Positions 43,881-53,122 of a DNA stretch of 64,000 nucleotides are shown here, in pieces. The position numbers were made by a program, and so were the translations under genes. Below the pieces are notes generated by a model. It worked only from the letters and a program-made list of their open reading frames with translations, ran no database searches and had not been told where the DNA came from. Each line of letters starts with the position of its first letter. Positions within the stretch are counted from its first letter, which is position 1. The stretch is from contig NZ_CANMVN010000003.1 of assembly GCF_947501425.1 (NCBI RefSeq), forward strand, positions 1 through 64,000, in the 5' to 3' direction. This stretch comes from an uncultured Psychroserpens sp. (GTDB lineage: Bacteria; Bacteroidota; Bacteroidia; Flavobacteriales; Flavobacteriaceae).

Positions 43881-44585
43881 TTAGTTTTCTTTTCTTGTAA
43901 TAGGATTTTTTTGTTTGATAACATTTACTGTGGCTTTAACACCTGTGAGTAAATTCCATTTTTTAGAAGACACCAAATTACCTTGATCGTCATACACGAT
44001 AAATTCAGCTGTATTTGGTCCAGAATCGCCTTGGTTAAGGGCAAGAAAATCAATTTTATTAACACCTGGGTTCAAGGTCACATTAAACCCTTTATATCCT
44101 GAGGTTAGCACCATACTTGGTACGATGATATCATCATTGACGAGTACACGAATTAAATCTCCATCAGGAAATTCATGATCCCGACATACAATCTTAACAA
44201 AGGCACCATTGCTCTTAATATCACCAAGAAAGACGTCGGCCATAGTTTCAATTTTTAAGCCTTGTTCAACAGCAACCTTATTAAAACGCTGTTCAAATAA
44301 CTCACCAGGATTTCTAAGTCCGTTGTCGTCTATCATTGAAAATTCCTTCTTATTCTTTTCAATTTTTTTTCTTGTTTCAATGGGAATGCCACCAATATTC
44401 TTTTTAGTTTTAGTGAGACCAATGTTAGATTTTGGTTTAATCACCAACTTATCAGGTGTAGAATCTTTCTTTTTAGTTTCTATTGCAGGTATTCTAATAG
44501 AATTCTTCTTCTCTGTATCTGGCTGAGCAAATAGAGACGATATGCACATAGAAAAAAGAAAAAAAATAAGGTGTTTCTTCATCAC
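43881..44585 (-). CDS. exported protein, unknown
   Basis: 234 residues (or 233 from the second ATG) with a signal peptide ending LFAQ. A basic linker rich in Lys is followed by a beta-sandwich-like domain (GAFVKIVCRDHEFPDGDLIRVLVND, TLNPGVNKIDFLALNQGDSGPNTAEF). Possibly a carbohydrate- or matrix-associated protein; family not recognised. Confidence 0.65.
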   Translation of the reverse strand: MMKKHLIFFLFSMCISSLFAQPDTEKKNSIRIPAIETKKKDSTPDKLVIKPKSNIGLTKTKKNIGGIPIETRKKIEKNKKEFSMIDDNGLRNPGELFEQRFNKVAVEQGLKIETMADVFLGDIKSNGAFVKIVCRDHEFPDGDLIRVLVNDDIIVPSMVLTSGYKGFNVTLNPGVNKIDFLALNQGDSGPNTAEFIVYDDQGNLVSSKKWNLLTGVKATVNVIKQKNPITRKEN

Positions 44586-44667
44586 AATTTATTTAGTATA
44601 GTCGTTTCAAAAACCATACCTAACATTAAAAGTAACGACTTTAGAGCATAAAGATTTTAATTTTACG

Positions 44668-46182
44668 TTAAAACTTTCCGTTAAAGCTTAATCGCAATTT
44701 ACGAGTATATTCTTCTAATAACCAGTCTTTATAATTTTTTGTACTATTCATAATACAATAGCAGTACTGCTTGATACGATAGCAAATATCGTCATGAAGT
44801 AATTTGGCCAATTCTCTAGCCTCAAACACATCTTCACTATTAGCAATAACTAAGGCTGAGTGTTGTGCAATACTATTTTCAATAGCCTTCATCGATTTGT
44901 GTCCTGCTCTGGTCACCTTTTTATACTCTTCTTTAATATCAAAATCATCCTTTGGATTTTTCTTAAATCGTTTTCTCAAAGATTCTGGCATTTTGTAAAC
45001 AAACTCACGCTCTATATCTTCATCGTTACGAAGGTTCTCTAAATAAAAATCTGGGTTTTTAAAGATGTGTTGCCAATCTACAGGTTGACTCCATGGACCA
45101 AAACGCACCGCATTATTCCCAAGATCTATAACTGTAAAATTAGTCTTATTACCATGAATTCTAGATCCTCTACCAATCATTTGAAAATAGAGTGTTAACG
45201 AACGTGTTGCTCTATTTAGAATTATAGATTCTACTGAAGGTTCATCAAAACCAGTTGTAAGAATACTTACCGAGGTTAAAATTCCATTAGGTGTATTTTT
45301 AAACCATTTTAATATATCCTTTCTGTCCTGCTTACTAGATGTATTATCCAAATGTCTAATGTCGTAACCAGCTCGTTTAAAGGTGTAATAGACTTCTTTT
45401 GAAGTGTTGATACCATTATTGAATATAAGTGTCTTCTTTCCTTTAGATAATTCTTCGTAAGCAAATAATAATTTACCTTGCATTGCTGCGTTGGTATATA
45501 GTGCTTCAGAAGATTTTACCGTATAATCCCCATTGATTCCTATTTTCAGAGAATTAAGAGAAACATCATAATTATAGATTTCAGCTGAGGCTAAAAACCC
45601 ATTTTTAATTAATGTTGAAATGTTATCACCAACGATTAACTCTTTGTAGTTATCCTTCATAGGCAACTTAATATTACTACTCAAAGGCGTTGCTGTAACA
45701 CCAAGGATAAAACAATTATCAAAGAACTTGAATAATTTTCTAAAGGAATTATAGTGAGCCTCATCAATAATAACCAATCCGATATCTTCAAGATTCAGCT
45801 TTCCGTCGTTAAGTCGGTTATTAAGCGTTTCAACCATGGCTACAAAGCATTCGTACTGATCCTGATCTGGTAACTCTTTTACTTTACTGTTAATGATCTT
45901 ATTGTTTACACCAAAACCGTGAAGTACCTTAGACGTTTGTTTACATAGCTCGATACGATGCGTAAGGATAACAACTTTCTTTTTATGTTTCTTAATGTAT
46001 TGTCTTACAATTTCTGAGAAAATAACAGTCTTCCCTCCTCCAGTTGGCAATTGGTACAATAAATTGTAATTGTCTGGTGCAGATTCAAAGACTTCAAATA
46101 TGCGTTTTAGATCAGCAATTTGATAATCGTAGAGTCTTTTCTTAGTTTCTTTAGTATCTGTTATTTGAAGGGTGTCGGACAT
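44668..46182 (-). CDS. DEAD/DEAH-box superfamily 2 helicase
   Basis: A 504-residue protein. Motif I is LPTGGGKTVIFSEI (~46-60), motif II VIIDEAH, motif III GVTATPL, motif VI QMIGRGSRIHG, and TLIFNNGINTSKEVYYTF opens the second RecA lobe. It is a DNA or RNA helicase of the type III restriction/SSL2-like class without methylase or nuclease partners nearby, hence probably a housekeeping DNA repair or RNA helicase. Confidence 0.85.
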   Translation of the reverse strand: MSDTLQITDTKETKKRLYDYQIADLKRIFEVFESAPDNYNLLYQLPTGGGKTVIFSEIVRQYIKKHKKKVVILTHRIELCKQTSKVLHGFGVNNKIINSKVKELPDQDQYECFVAMVETLNNRLNDGKLNLEDIGLVIIDEAHYNSFRKLFKFFDNCFILGVTATPLSSNIKLPMKDNYKELIVGDNISTLIKNGFLASAEIYNYDVSLNSLKIGINGDYTVKSSEALYTNAAMQGKLLFAYEELSKGKKTLIFNNGINTSKEVYYTFKRAGYDIRHLDNTSSKQDRKDILKWFKNTPNGILTSVSILTTGFDEPSVESIILNRATRSLTLYFQMIGRGSRIHGNKTNFTVIDLGNNAVRFGPWSQPVDWQHIFKNPDFYLENLRNDEDIEREFVYKMPESLRKRFKKNPKDDFDIKEEYKKVTRAGHKSMKAIENSIAQHSALVIANSEDVFEARELAKLLHDDICYRIKQYCYCIMNSTKNYKDWLLEEYTRKLRLSFNGKF

Positions 46183-46389
46183 ATAATTAATAGCAATTGA
46201 AAAAAAAATTCTTACAAAATTAACCTTTTATAAGGTTATTGTGGCATTTTGTTAAAAAGAATTGAAAAGTAATTCCTACCCTTTTACGTTAAAAACTGTT
46301 AAAATACTACTATGTTATGCAAAGTACTGTAACATTTTTGATTGGGTGTCGTCTCTTTAGTATAACATCAATCATTTAAAACAATTATT

Positions 46390-46476
46390 ATGAGAACTTT
46401 AAACAACAATCAATTATCAAGTACAACAACAGAAACAAAAATGTTTACTTGGAATCAAAAAAGACTTTATAGATAA
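46390..46476 (+). CDS. micropeptide 1 of a tandem pair (28 residues)
   Basis: A 28-residue frame opening MRTLNNNQLSS and ending TWNQKRLYR, with the stop just before a palindrome AATAGATCTATT. It is repeated 128 bases downstream with eight codon changes, three of them synonymous, which points to a translated peptide. Function unknown; a signalling peptide, leader peptide or antitoxin are all open. Basic, no signal peptide. Confidence 0.5.
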   Translation: MRTLNNNQLSSTTTETKMFTWNQKRLYR

Positions 46477-46517
46477 ATAGATCTATTGCAATTAATCAAT
46501 AAAAAAAATCAATTATC

Positions 46518-46604
46518 ATGAGAACTTTAAACAATAATCAATTATCGAGTACGAGTATAGAAACAAAAATCTACACTTGGAATCAAAAAAGACGTTATAG
46601 ATAA
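46518..46604 (+). CDS. micropeptide 2 of a tandem pair (28 residues)
   Basis: Copy of the frame at 46390: opening MRTLNNNQLSS and ending TWNQKRRYR, same length and spacing. Substitutions are Thr to Ser, Thr to Ile, Met to Ile, Phe to Tyr and Leu to Arg. The flanking DNA (AATCAATTAT before, a TAGATA/TATCTA hairpin around the stop) is duplicated too. Confidence 0.5.
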   Translation: MRTLNNNQLSSTSIETKIYTWNQKRRYR

Positions 46605-46676
46605 GTATATCTATTTCAATTCATCAATCACATCCGTCTTCGCTAAGGCAATGATGGATACAAAAATCAATCTACC

Positions 46677-46745
46677 ATGAAAGCTTTAACTAAAATTATC
46701 AACACATCGCACACAACAAACGACGATCTTGAAACGTTACGTTAG
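46677..46745 (+). CDS. third micro-ORF of the group (22 residues)
   Basis: A 22-residue frame opening MKALTKIINTSHTTND and ending LETLR. Not similar to the first two beyond the M-x-x-L start and Thr/Asn richness. It is placed before the shared terminator at 46819, so probably in the same transcript. Weakest of the three. Confidence 0.3.
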   Translation: MKALTKIINTSHTTNDDLETLR

Positions 46746-46818
46746 TAGTGATGATTAAAACATTTATTCATCAATCAAAATACTATTGAAGTAATATTTC
46801 AATAGCAAATCCAGAAAG

Positions 46819-46855
46819 ACCAGCATACTTTTAGTGTGTTGGTTTTTTTGTTTTC
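46819..46855 (+). terminator. rho-independent terminator of the micropeptide unit
   Basis: ACCAGCATAC / GTGTGTTGGT stem (with two G-U type pairs), TTTTA loop, then TTTTTTTGTTTT. It isolates the micropeptide group from the exbD gene. Confidence 0.75.
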
Positions 46856-46908
46856 ATGGAAGTGGTATCGTTTTTGAGGCTAATTATAACATCTAAAACT
46901 ATTATATT

Positions 46909-47475
46909 ATGAGAACATCAAGACGACAATTCCCTCAAGTTAATGCAGGATCTATGGCAGATATTGCATTTTTACTGCTTATTTTCTTTTTAGTTACCGC
47001 AGTGATACCTAAAGAAGATCAAGGATTTAACAGAAAACTTCCTCCACCATGTCCACCAAATTCAGATTGCCTTGGGGAAATACCTCAAAGGAATACCCTC
47101 GAAATTCGAGTCAATTCTAAAGATGAATTATTTGTTGAGAATGACATTGTTAATATTGATGAATTAAAACAGCTAACCAAAGCTTTCGTGGATAATAACG
47201 GAGATACTTCATGTAATTACTGTAACGGATTGCAAACAACCAATGCTTCAGACAATCCCAAAAAAGCAGTCATTTCACTCACTAATGATAATATGACCTC
47301 TTACAATTTTTATATTAAGGTACAGGATGAAATCACAAAAGCTTATTATGAACTCCGAAGTGATTATGCACAAACGGTTTTAAAAAAATCACCTGATGAG
47401 CTGACAAAAGAAGAACTTCATAAGGTTAGAGATGCTTACCCATTTATTCTATCAGAAGCTCATATAAAAAATTAA
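46909..47475 (+). CDS. exbD: ExbD/TolR-family biopolymer transport protein
   Basis: A 188-residue protein with one membrane segment (about 18-36; SMADIAFLLLIFFLVTAVI) carrying the conserved Asp that takes part in proton use. PPPCPPNSDC and CNYCNG give two extra Cys pairs in the periplasmic domain. ExbD works with ExbB/TolQ to energise TonB or the envelope; no ExbB is adjacent here, so it must pair with one elsewhere. It ends in a 4-base overlap with the convergent gene. Confidence 0.85.
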   Translation: MRTSRRQFPQVNAGSMADIAFLLLIFFLVTAVIPKEDQGFNRKLPPPCPPNSDCLGEIPQRNTLEIRVNSKDELFVENDIVNIDELKQLTKAFVDNNGDTSCNYCNGLQTTNASDNPKKAVISLTNDNMTSYNFYIKVQDEITKAYYELRSDYAQTVLKKSPDELTKEELHKVRDAYPFILSEAHIKN

Positions 47476-47906
47476 TCAGAGTCTAAAGTATCTTTTAAAA
47501 CCTCAACTCTATAGCTGATGTTAATGTTGCGCCTTCCCCATTGTCGTGCAGCCTTAACATCAGTTCCCATATATACATCTATTCGATTTCGCCATCGTCG
47601 ATTCATTTTATCTTTCACTAAATACGTACCCTCAAGGCCTTCAATTTTCACCAAAGTGTTGTGAGATAAGCCCTTTTTTAGTAAATCTCGGGATACAGCA
47701 ATGTATCGCAACCCTGGTTTTAGGCTATCGCCAAAAGCAGTAATATGGGGATTTGAACTGGTTTGATAAGCTAAAGAATTATAGGCTGTGGCAGTTACCT
47801 CCATAGTTTTCCACTCATAAGGCGTATGCACTTCTTCCTTGCATGACAAACCAGACAAGACACTAATTGTGATTACAAAATAGATGTAGACCGTTTTAAA
47901 ACGCAT
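47472..47906 (-). CDS. 3D-domain lipoprotein
   Basis: A 144-residue lipoprotein (SGLSC, Cys22). The domain TATAYNS...HITAFGDSLKPGLRYIAVS and KDKMNRRWRNRIDVYMG is the 3D/RlpA-like double-psi barrel, whose Asp residues give the name. Homologues act on or bind peptidoglycan (lytic transglycosylase-like). The catalytic role here is not shown. Confidence 0.75.
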   Translation of the reverse strand: MRFKTVYIYFVITISVLSGLSCKEEVHTPYEWKTMEVTATAYNSLAYQTSSNPHITAFGDSLKPGLRYIAVSRDLLKKGLSHNTLVKIEGLEGTYLVKDKMNRRWRNRIDVYMGTDVKAARQWGRRNINISYRVEVLKDTLDSD

Positions 47907-47957
47907 AATTAAATATAAGATTTTGTAACTTCACAATCGAAACGAAATCTAAATTTT

Positions 47958-49271
47958 ATGAAATTCTTGTATATTTCCATATGCCTTTTATTTATTGTGT
48001 CTTCATGTAAAAATGATACGAAATCTACCAAAACAGAATCAAATAAAAATGACTCAATAACTTTAATAGAAAAAGCCAAAGGTATTCACAGTCGTGTGAT
48101 TACACTTGATACACACTGTGATATTAACGTTAAGAATTTTACAGACTCTATCAATTACACGCAAGATCTTGACACACAGATCACGCTTCCAAAAATGAAG
48201 CAAGGAGGCTTAGACGTAGCTTGGTTTATTGTTTACACTGGACAAGATACACTAACAGATGAAGGTTACAATAAAGCCTATGATAATGCAATGTCAAAAT
48301 TTCATGCCATACATAAACTAACTAAGGAAATTGCTCCAGACCAAATTGAACTGGCATTAAATTCTGCAGATGTTAAGCGTATTTCTAAATCTGGTAAAAA
48401 AGTAGCAATGATAGGTATAGAGAACGGATATCCTATTGGTACAGATATTTCAAATGTTGAAAAATTCTATAACCTTGGCGCCAGATACATGTCTTTATCA
48501 CACAACGGTCATAGTCAGCTATGCGATAGTAATACAGGAGAAAAGAACGATGTTTGGCTTCATAATGGCTTAAGCAATTTAGGAAAAGAAGTTATTACAG
48601 AAATGAATCGTTTAGGTATGATGATAGATGTATCGCATCCTTCTAAAGAATCTATGCGTCAAATGATTGAACTTAGTAAAGCGCCAATAATAGCCTCTCA
48701 TTCTTCAGCCAGAGCATTATGTGATCACAGCAGAAACCTTGATGATGAACAACTCGAATGGTTAAAACAAAATGGTGGAGTTGTGCAAACAGTTGCATTT
48801 CAGGCTTATACTAATACTGAAAAAAATGATGCTAGAAATGAAGCTGTAAAAGAGCTTCGCCAAAACATTGCAGACTCTCTAGGCACAAAATGGTATTCTC
48901 GGAGCGAAGTTAGAGCCATGGACGATACCGAAAAAGAAGGTTATTATCAACTGAGAAGACATATTATAAAACTTGCAGATGAAAAAGCCAGTGATATTAA
49001 AGACTTTCCTCCTAAGGTTAATGTCTCCGATTTTGTGGACCACATTGATTATCTGGTTGAAAAAATTGGTCTGGAGCATGTAGGTATTAGTAGCGACTTT
49101 GATGGTGGTGGCGGTGTTGAAGGTTGGAGTGACGCTTCAGAAACCTTTAACGTCACACTTGAACTCGTAAAAAGAGGATATTCCGAAGAACAAATTGAAA
49201 TGCTGTGGAGTGGTAATTTGTTACGTGTTTTAGATGAAGTTGAAGCTGTGGCGAAATCAATAAATTCGTAA
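47958..49271 (+). CDS. membrane (renal-type) dipeptidase, family M19, lipoprotein
   Basis: A 437-residue lipoprotein (VSSC, Cys17). M19 zinc site: THCDINV (His-x-Asp), the YMSLSHNGHSQLCDS region, IDVSHPS, ASHSSARALC and the late SDFDGGGGVEG. It hydrolyses dipeptides, including D-amino-acid-containing ones, in the periplasm. Full length. Confidence 0.9.
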   Translation: MKFLYISICLLFIVSSCKNDTKSTKTESNKNDSITLIEKAKGIHSRVITLDTHCDINVKNFTDSINYTQDLDTQITLPKMKQGGLDVAWFIVYTGQDTLTDEGYNKAYDNAMSKFHAIHKLTKEIAPDQIELALNSADVKRISKSGKKVAMIGIENGYPIGTDISNVEKFYNLGARYMSLSHNGHSQLCDSNTGEKNDVWLHNGLSNLGKEVITEMNRLGMMIDVSHPSKESMRQMIELSKAPIIASHSSARALCDHSRNLDDEQLEWLKQNGGVVQTVAFQAYTNTEKNDARNEAVKELRQNIADSLGTKWYSRSEVRAMDDTEKEGYYQLRRHIIKLADEKASDIKDFPPKVNVSDFVDHIDYLVEKIGLEHVGISSDFDGGGGVEGWSDASETFNVTLELVKRGYSEEQIEMLWSGNLLRVLDEVEAVAKSINS

Positions 49272-49306
49272 GGTTAACACAACAAACCTAAACACAATGT
49301 AATGAC

Positions 49307-49624
49307 TTAAGAGAATGAATTCGAGAAATCAATAGCATTTACAATCGTTGTAATAACAAATAACACTATAAGTATTGCATTTACAACTATACCTATTGTC
49401 TTTTTCATTGAGTTTGGATCCTTAAGACCTCTAATAGAAAAGAAAAAACCTATTAACGAGGCTATTACAACTAAAATCATTAGAAAACCTCCTCCATAAG
49501 TATAAGTGTCTATTGAAATTATTTCACGTGCGGCCAAAACTTTAAACAATAAAAACAACATAAAGCATACAACAGCAATAATTGCATATTTGAATCCTTT
49601 TTCAGAGTGTGATGGTGTATTCAT
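49307..49624 (-). CDS. three-span membrane protein, unknown
   Basis: A 105-residue protein with membrane segments at about 11-31, 43-64 and 77-98. GLKDPNSMKKT before the last helix is reminiscent of DUF4190-like small proteins. It is 7 bases downstream of the E1 dehydrogenase gene on the same strand, so co-transcribed. Confidence 0.6.
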   Translation of the reverse strand: MNTPSHSEKGFKYAIIAVVCFMLFLLFKVLAAREIISIDTYTYGGGFLMILVVIASLIGFFFSIRGLKDPNSMKKTIGIVVNAILIVLFVITTIVNAIDFSNSFS

Positions 49625-49631
49625 AATAAAT

Positions 49632-51632
49632 TTAGTATGCTATTAACTTCAATAATGCCTCTTCAAATCGTCCTTTAGCCATATACTGATCTTCAAGTTG
49701 ATTAATAAATGGTATCGGTGTTTCTATACTTGCAACACGCTTTACAGGAGCATCTAAATCTTCGAAACAATGCTCCATAATCAATGCTGAGATATCACTT
49801 GCTATTCCTCCAAATAAAGAGTCTTCTTGTAAAATTATAGCTTTCCCTGTTTTCTTTACTGAAGCATAAATACTTTCTGTATCCAGAGGCTGTAAACATC
49901 TTAAATCAATAACATCTGCATTGATAGTTTCATTGTTATCCAATGTTTCTAGAGCCCAATGTACTCCTGCGCCATAGGTTATAATTGTAACATCATTCCC
50001 TTCTCGTAAAACAGATGCTTTTCCTAACGGAAGCGTGTAATAATCTGTTGGAACCTCCTGACGAATACTTCTATACAATGCTTTATGCTCAAAGAACAAT
50101 ACAGGATTTGGGTCCTCAATTGCAGTTGCTAATAACCCCTTAGCATCATATGGAAATGCTGGATATACAACTTTTAAGCCTGGTGTTTTTGTAAACCATG
50201 CTTCATTGGTTTGAGAGTGAAACGGACCAGCAGCAACACCTCCACCACATGGCATTCTTAGTACAACATCAGCTTGTTGATTCCATCGGTAATGCGACTT
50301 GGCTAAATAATTTACAACTGGATTAAATCCGGATGAGACAAAATCGGCAAACTGCATTTCTACAACAGCTTTCATTCCTGCAATAGATAATCCCATGGCA
50401 ACTTCAACAATAGCCGATTCACAGATAGGAGTATTTCTTACGCGCTCTTTTCCAAAGGCTTCAACAAAACCTTCAGTAATTTTGAACACACCACCATACT
50501 CTGCAATATCCTGTCCCATAATCACCAAATCATTATGCTTTTGCATAGATTGTTTCAATCCTTCGGAAATAGCATCAATAAGTCTTATCTCCTCTGTTTT
50601 AGATTTTGGCTTGATCTCTTTATAATTAAATGATTTGTAGACATCATTTAATTCTGTGGTCATGTCTGGAACAATGGGTGCTTCATTAAAAGCCATTTCA
50701 AGATGATCATGAATCTCATGCATAATAGCTTCTTTAATAGCAACCTCTTGCTTTTCAGTTAATATCTTTTGATCTTTCAAATAGGCTTGAAAATTTTCTA
50801 AAGGATCCTTCTTAGCCCATTGCTCCATGAGAGCTTTGGGTACATATTTCGTTCCGCTAGCCTCCTCATGACCACGCATTCTAAAAGTTTTAAATTCTAT
50901 CAATATTGGTCTTGGACGCTTTCGGATACTCGCTGCCAATTTCTGCATTTTAGAATAGACTTCAATAACATTATTACCATCAAGCACAAAGGATTCCATG
51001 CCATAACCTTTACCTCTATCTGCTATATCCTTACATCTGTATTGCTCATTAGTAGGTGTTGATAATCCATAACCATTATTTTCAACACAAAACAAAACAG
51101 GCAATTGCCAAACCGAAGCCACATTTAAAGCCTCATGGAAATCACCTTCACTCGTACCTCCTTCTCCTGTAAAAACAGCTGTAATCTGATTATTTTTTTT
51201 CAATAAGTTTGCAAGAGCAATACCATCGGCAACACCTAACTGAGGTCCCAAATGCGAAATCATTCCAACAATATTGAACTCTTGTGTTCCGAAGTGAAAC
51301 GATCTATCTCGCCCTTTAGTGAATCCATTAGCTTTTCCTTGCCACTGACTAAAGAGCCTATGTAATGGAATCTCACGAGTAGTAAACACACCTAAATTAC
51401 GATGCATTGGCAGGATATATTCCTCTTTTTGCAATGCCATTGTTACACCTACAGAAATGGCTTCCTGTCCAATACCTGAAAACCATTTAGAGATCTTCCC
51501 TTGTCGCAATAGAATAAGCATTTTCTCTTCTATCATGCGAGGTTTAAGCATGTTTTTATAGAGTCTTAAGAGTGTTTTATCATCCAGATTTTTTTTATCA
51601 TAGGTAATTACACTCTTGGTTGAGGTCAACAT
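49632..51632 (-). CDS. fused E1 alpha-beta 2-oxo acid dehydrogenase
   Basis: 666 residues. Residues ~1-330 are the alpha part with the thiamine diphosphate motif (GEGGTSEGDFHEALN...NNGYGLSTP). Residues ~345-666 are the beta part (GQDIAEYGGVFKITEGF, TPICESAIVEVAMG, and a C-terminal transketolase domain). This single-chain arrangement is frequent in Bacteroidota and catalyses decarboxylation of branched-chain 2-oxo acids or pyruvate; the substrate is not decided by sequence alone. No E2 or E3 gene is nearby. Confidence 0.88.
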   Translation of the reverse strand: MLTSTKSVITYDKKNLDDKTLLRLYKNMLKPRMIEEKMLILLRQGKISKWFSGIGQEAISVGVTMALQKEEYILPMHRNLGVFTTREIPLHRLFSQWQGKANGFTKGRDRSFHFGTQEFNIVGMISHLGPQLGVADGIALANLLKKNNQITAVFTGEGGTSEGDFHEALNVASVWQLPVLFCVENNGYGLSTPTNEQYRCKDIADRGKGYGMESFVLDGNNVIEVYSKMQKLAASIRKRPRPILIEFKTFRMRGHEEASGTKYVPKALMEQWAKKDPLENFQAYLKDQKILTEKQEVAIKEAIMHEIHDHLEMAFNEAPIVPDMTTELNDVYKSFNYKEIKPKSKTEEIRLIDAISEGLKQSMQKHNDLVIMGQDIAEYGGVFKITEGFVEAFGKERVRNTPICESAIVEVAMGLSIAGMKAVVEMQFADFVSSGFNPVVNYLAKSHYRWNQQADVVLRMPCGGGVAAGPFHSQTNEAWFTKTPGLKVVYPAFPYDAKGLLATAIEDPNPVLFFEHKALYRSIRQEVPTDYYTLPLGKASVLREGNDVTIITYGAGVHWALETLDNNETINADVIDLRCLQPLDTESIYASVKKTGKAIILQEDSLFGGIASDISALIMEHCFEDLDAPVKRVASIETPIPFINQLEDQYMAKGRFEEALLKLIAY

Positions 51633-51748
51633 TTTTTGATATATTACGTTAGTAAATCAAATGTAAATAAAAATTGATTGACAAGCTTAACTTCATTTAG
51701 TTATTTTTCAAGCTAAAGTTTGACCTGTGATTATATCAATGTTTTCTT

Positions 51749-51756
51749 TATTTTTG
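51749..51756 (+). promoter_or_regulatory. TAnnTTTG box (TATTTTTG)
   Basis: TATTTTTG 33 bases before the oxygenase gene. The nearest TTG (51720) is 26 bases upstream, wider than usual. Confidence 0.35.
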
Positions 51757-51789
51757 TAGTATTGTAGACGAATTAAATACTTTATCAAA

Positions 51790-52737
51790 ATGAATATCAT
51801 ACCTAGCGTTAATCTTCAGGATTTTATTTCTGGAGATCCTGATAGAAAACAAAAATTTATTGATGAGATTGGAAAAGCATACCAGGAAATTGGTTTTGTT
51901 GCACTAAAAGGACATTTTCTAGATGATCAACTCGTAGATAACCTTTATAAAGAGGTGAAAAACTTTTTTGATTTGCCATTAGAAACCAAAAGAAGTTACG
52001 AAATAGAGGGTATTGCTGGGCAACGTGGTTATATCTCATTTGGTAAAGAAAGTGCGAAAGGAAAAAAAGAAGGAGACCTAAAAGAATTCTGGCATTTTGG
52101 TCAATATGTTGAGGATGATCCAGAACGCGCTAAAGAATATCCAGCAAACGTTGAAGTAAAAGAGCTTCCTGAGTTTAATAACATAGGGAAAGAAACTTAC
52201 AGAATGCTGGAAAAAACGGCTAAGTATGTATTGCGTGCATTAGCATTATTTTTAGAATTAGAAGAAACATATTTTGATAAATATATTCACAACGGAAATT
52301 CAATTTTAAGACCTATCCACTATCCGCCTATTCTTGAAGAACCAGAAAATGCTGTTCGTGCGGCTGCTCATGGAGACATCAATTTGATTACGCTGCTCAT
52401 GGGAGCTCAAGGTCGTGGATTACAAGTTCAAAATCATAAAGGTGAATGGATTGATGCCATAGCTGATCCGGATGAGTTAATGATCAACGTTGGTGATATG
52501 CTATCCAGACACACTAATAACAAATTGAAATCTACCATACATAGAGTTGTAAATCCGCCAAGAGAGTTATGGGGAACCTCAAGATACTCTATCCCATTTT
52601 TTATGCATCCAATTAGTGAAATGAAATTAGATGTCCTGGATAGTTGTATTGACGAAAACAATCCTAAACAATTTGACGACATTACTGCTGGGGAATTTTT
52701 AAACGAACGCTTAATTGAACTTGGACTTAAAAAATAA
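51790..52737 (+). CDS. 2-oxoglutarate/Fe(II) oxygenase, isopenicillin-N-synthase family
   Basis: A 315-residue protein. The non-haem iron site is HGDINLITLL (His-x-Asp) and the distal His in STIHRV, with RYSIPFF as the R-x-S co-substrate motif. The N-terminal domain (FGKESAKGKKEGDLKEFWHFG) is characteristic of the family. It hydroxylates or otherwise oxidises an unknown small molecule. It is followed by an eIF1-like gene after 52 bases. Confidence 0.88.
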   Translation: MNIIPSVNLQDFISGDPDRKQKFIDEIGKAYQEIGFVALKGHFLDDQLVDNLYKEVKNFFDLPLETKRSYEIEGIAGQRGYISFGKESAKGKKEGDLKEFWHFGQYVEDDPERAKEYPANVEVKELPEFNNIGKETYRMLEKTAKYVLRALALFLELEETYFDKYIHNGNSILRPIHYPPILEEPENAVRAAAHGDINLITLLMGAQGRGLQVQNHKGEWIDAIADPDELMINVGDMLSRHTNNKLKSTIHRVVNPPRELWGTSRYSIPFFMHPISEMKLDVLDSCIDENNPKQFDDITAGEFLNERLIELGLKK

Positions 52738-52789
52738 TAGTTTAGTGATTGTAAATTTTACAATACACTAGATATTAAATACCCTATCT

Positions 52790-53122
52790 ATGGATTTACA
52801 AGACCAATTAAAGAATTTGTTTCCAGATCATGTGTCTGAGAACGTTTCCGAAGAGAACAACCTGAAAGACAGAGGCATCTGGTTACAAGACGATCCAATT
52901 ATCTGTAAATACGAAAAGCGTAAAGGCAAGCCCATAACTATTCTTGAGGGTTACACTGGAGCCACTGAAGATTTTAAAAAATTAGCCAAAGAACTTAAGC
53001 AAAAACTTAGTGTTGGTGGAAGTTTTAAAGATGACACGATTATTATTCAGGGAGATTACAGAGATAAAATTATGCAGATTTTGAAGGATAAGGGGTTTAA
53101 TGTAAAACGTGTTGGTGGTTAA
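52790..53122 (+). CDS. SUI1/eIF1-like translation factor
   Basis: A 110-residue protein. The SUI1 domain is ICKYEKRKGKPITILEGYTG...KKLAKELKQKLSVGGSFKDDTIIIQGDYRDKIMQIL, as in YciH and archaeal aIF1. Bacterial members are thought to influence start-codon choice. Full length, and directly adjacent to the next gene. Confidence 0.88.
   Translation: MDLQDQLKNLFPDHVSENVSEENNLKDRGIWLQDDPIICKYEKRKGKPITILEGYTGATEDFKKLAKELKQKLSVGGSFKDDTIIIQGDYRDKIMQILKDKGFNVKRVGG

Noticed and set aside
44209-44526. Plus-strand frame inside the exported-protein gene
   Set aside because: Hydrophobic antisense shadow of the gene at 43881-44585 on the minus strand, with no start signal of its own.
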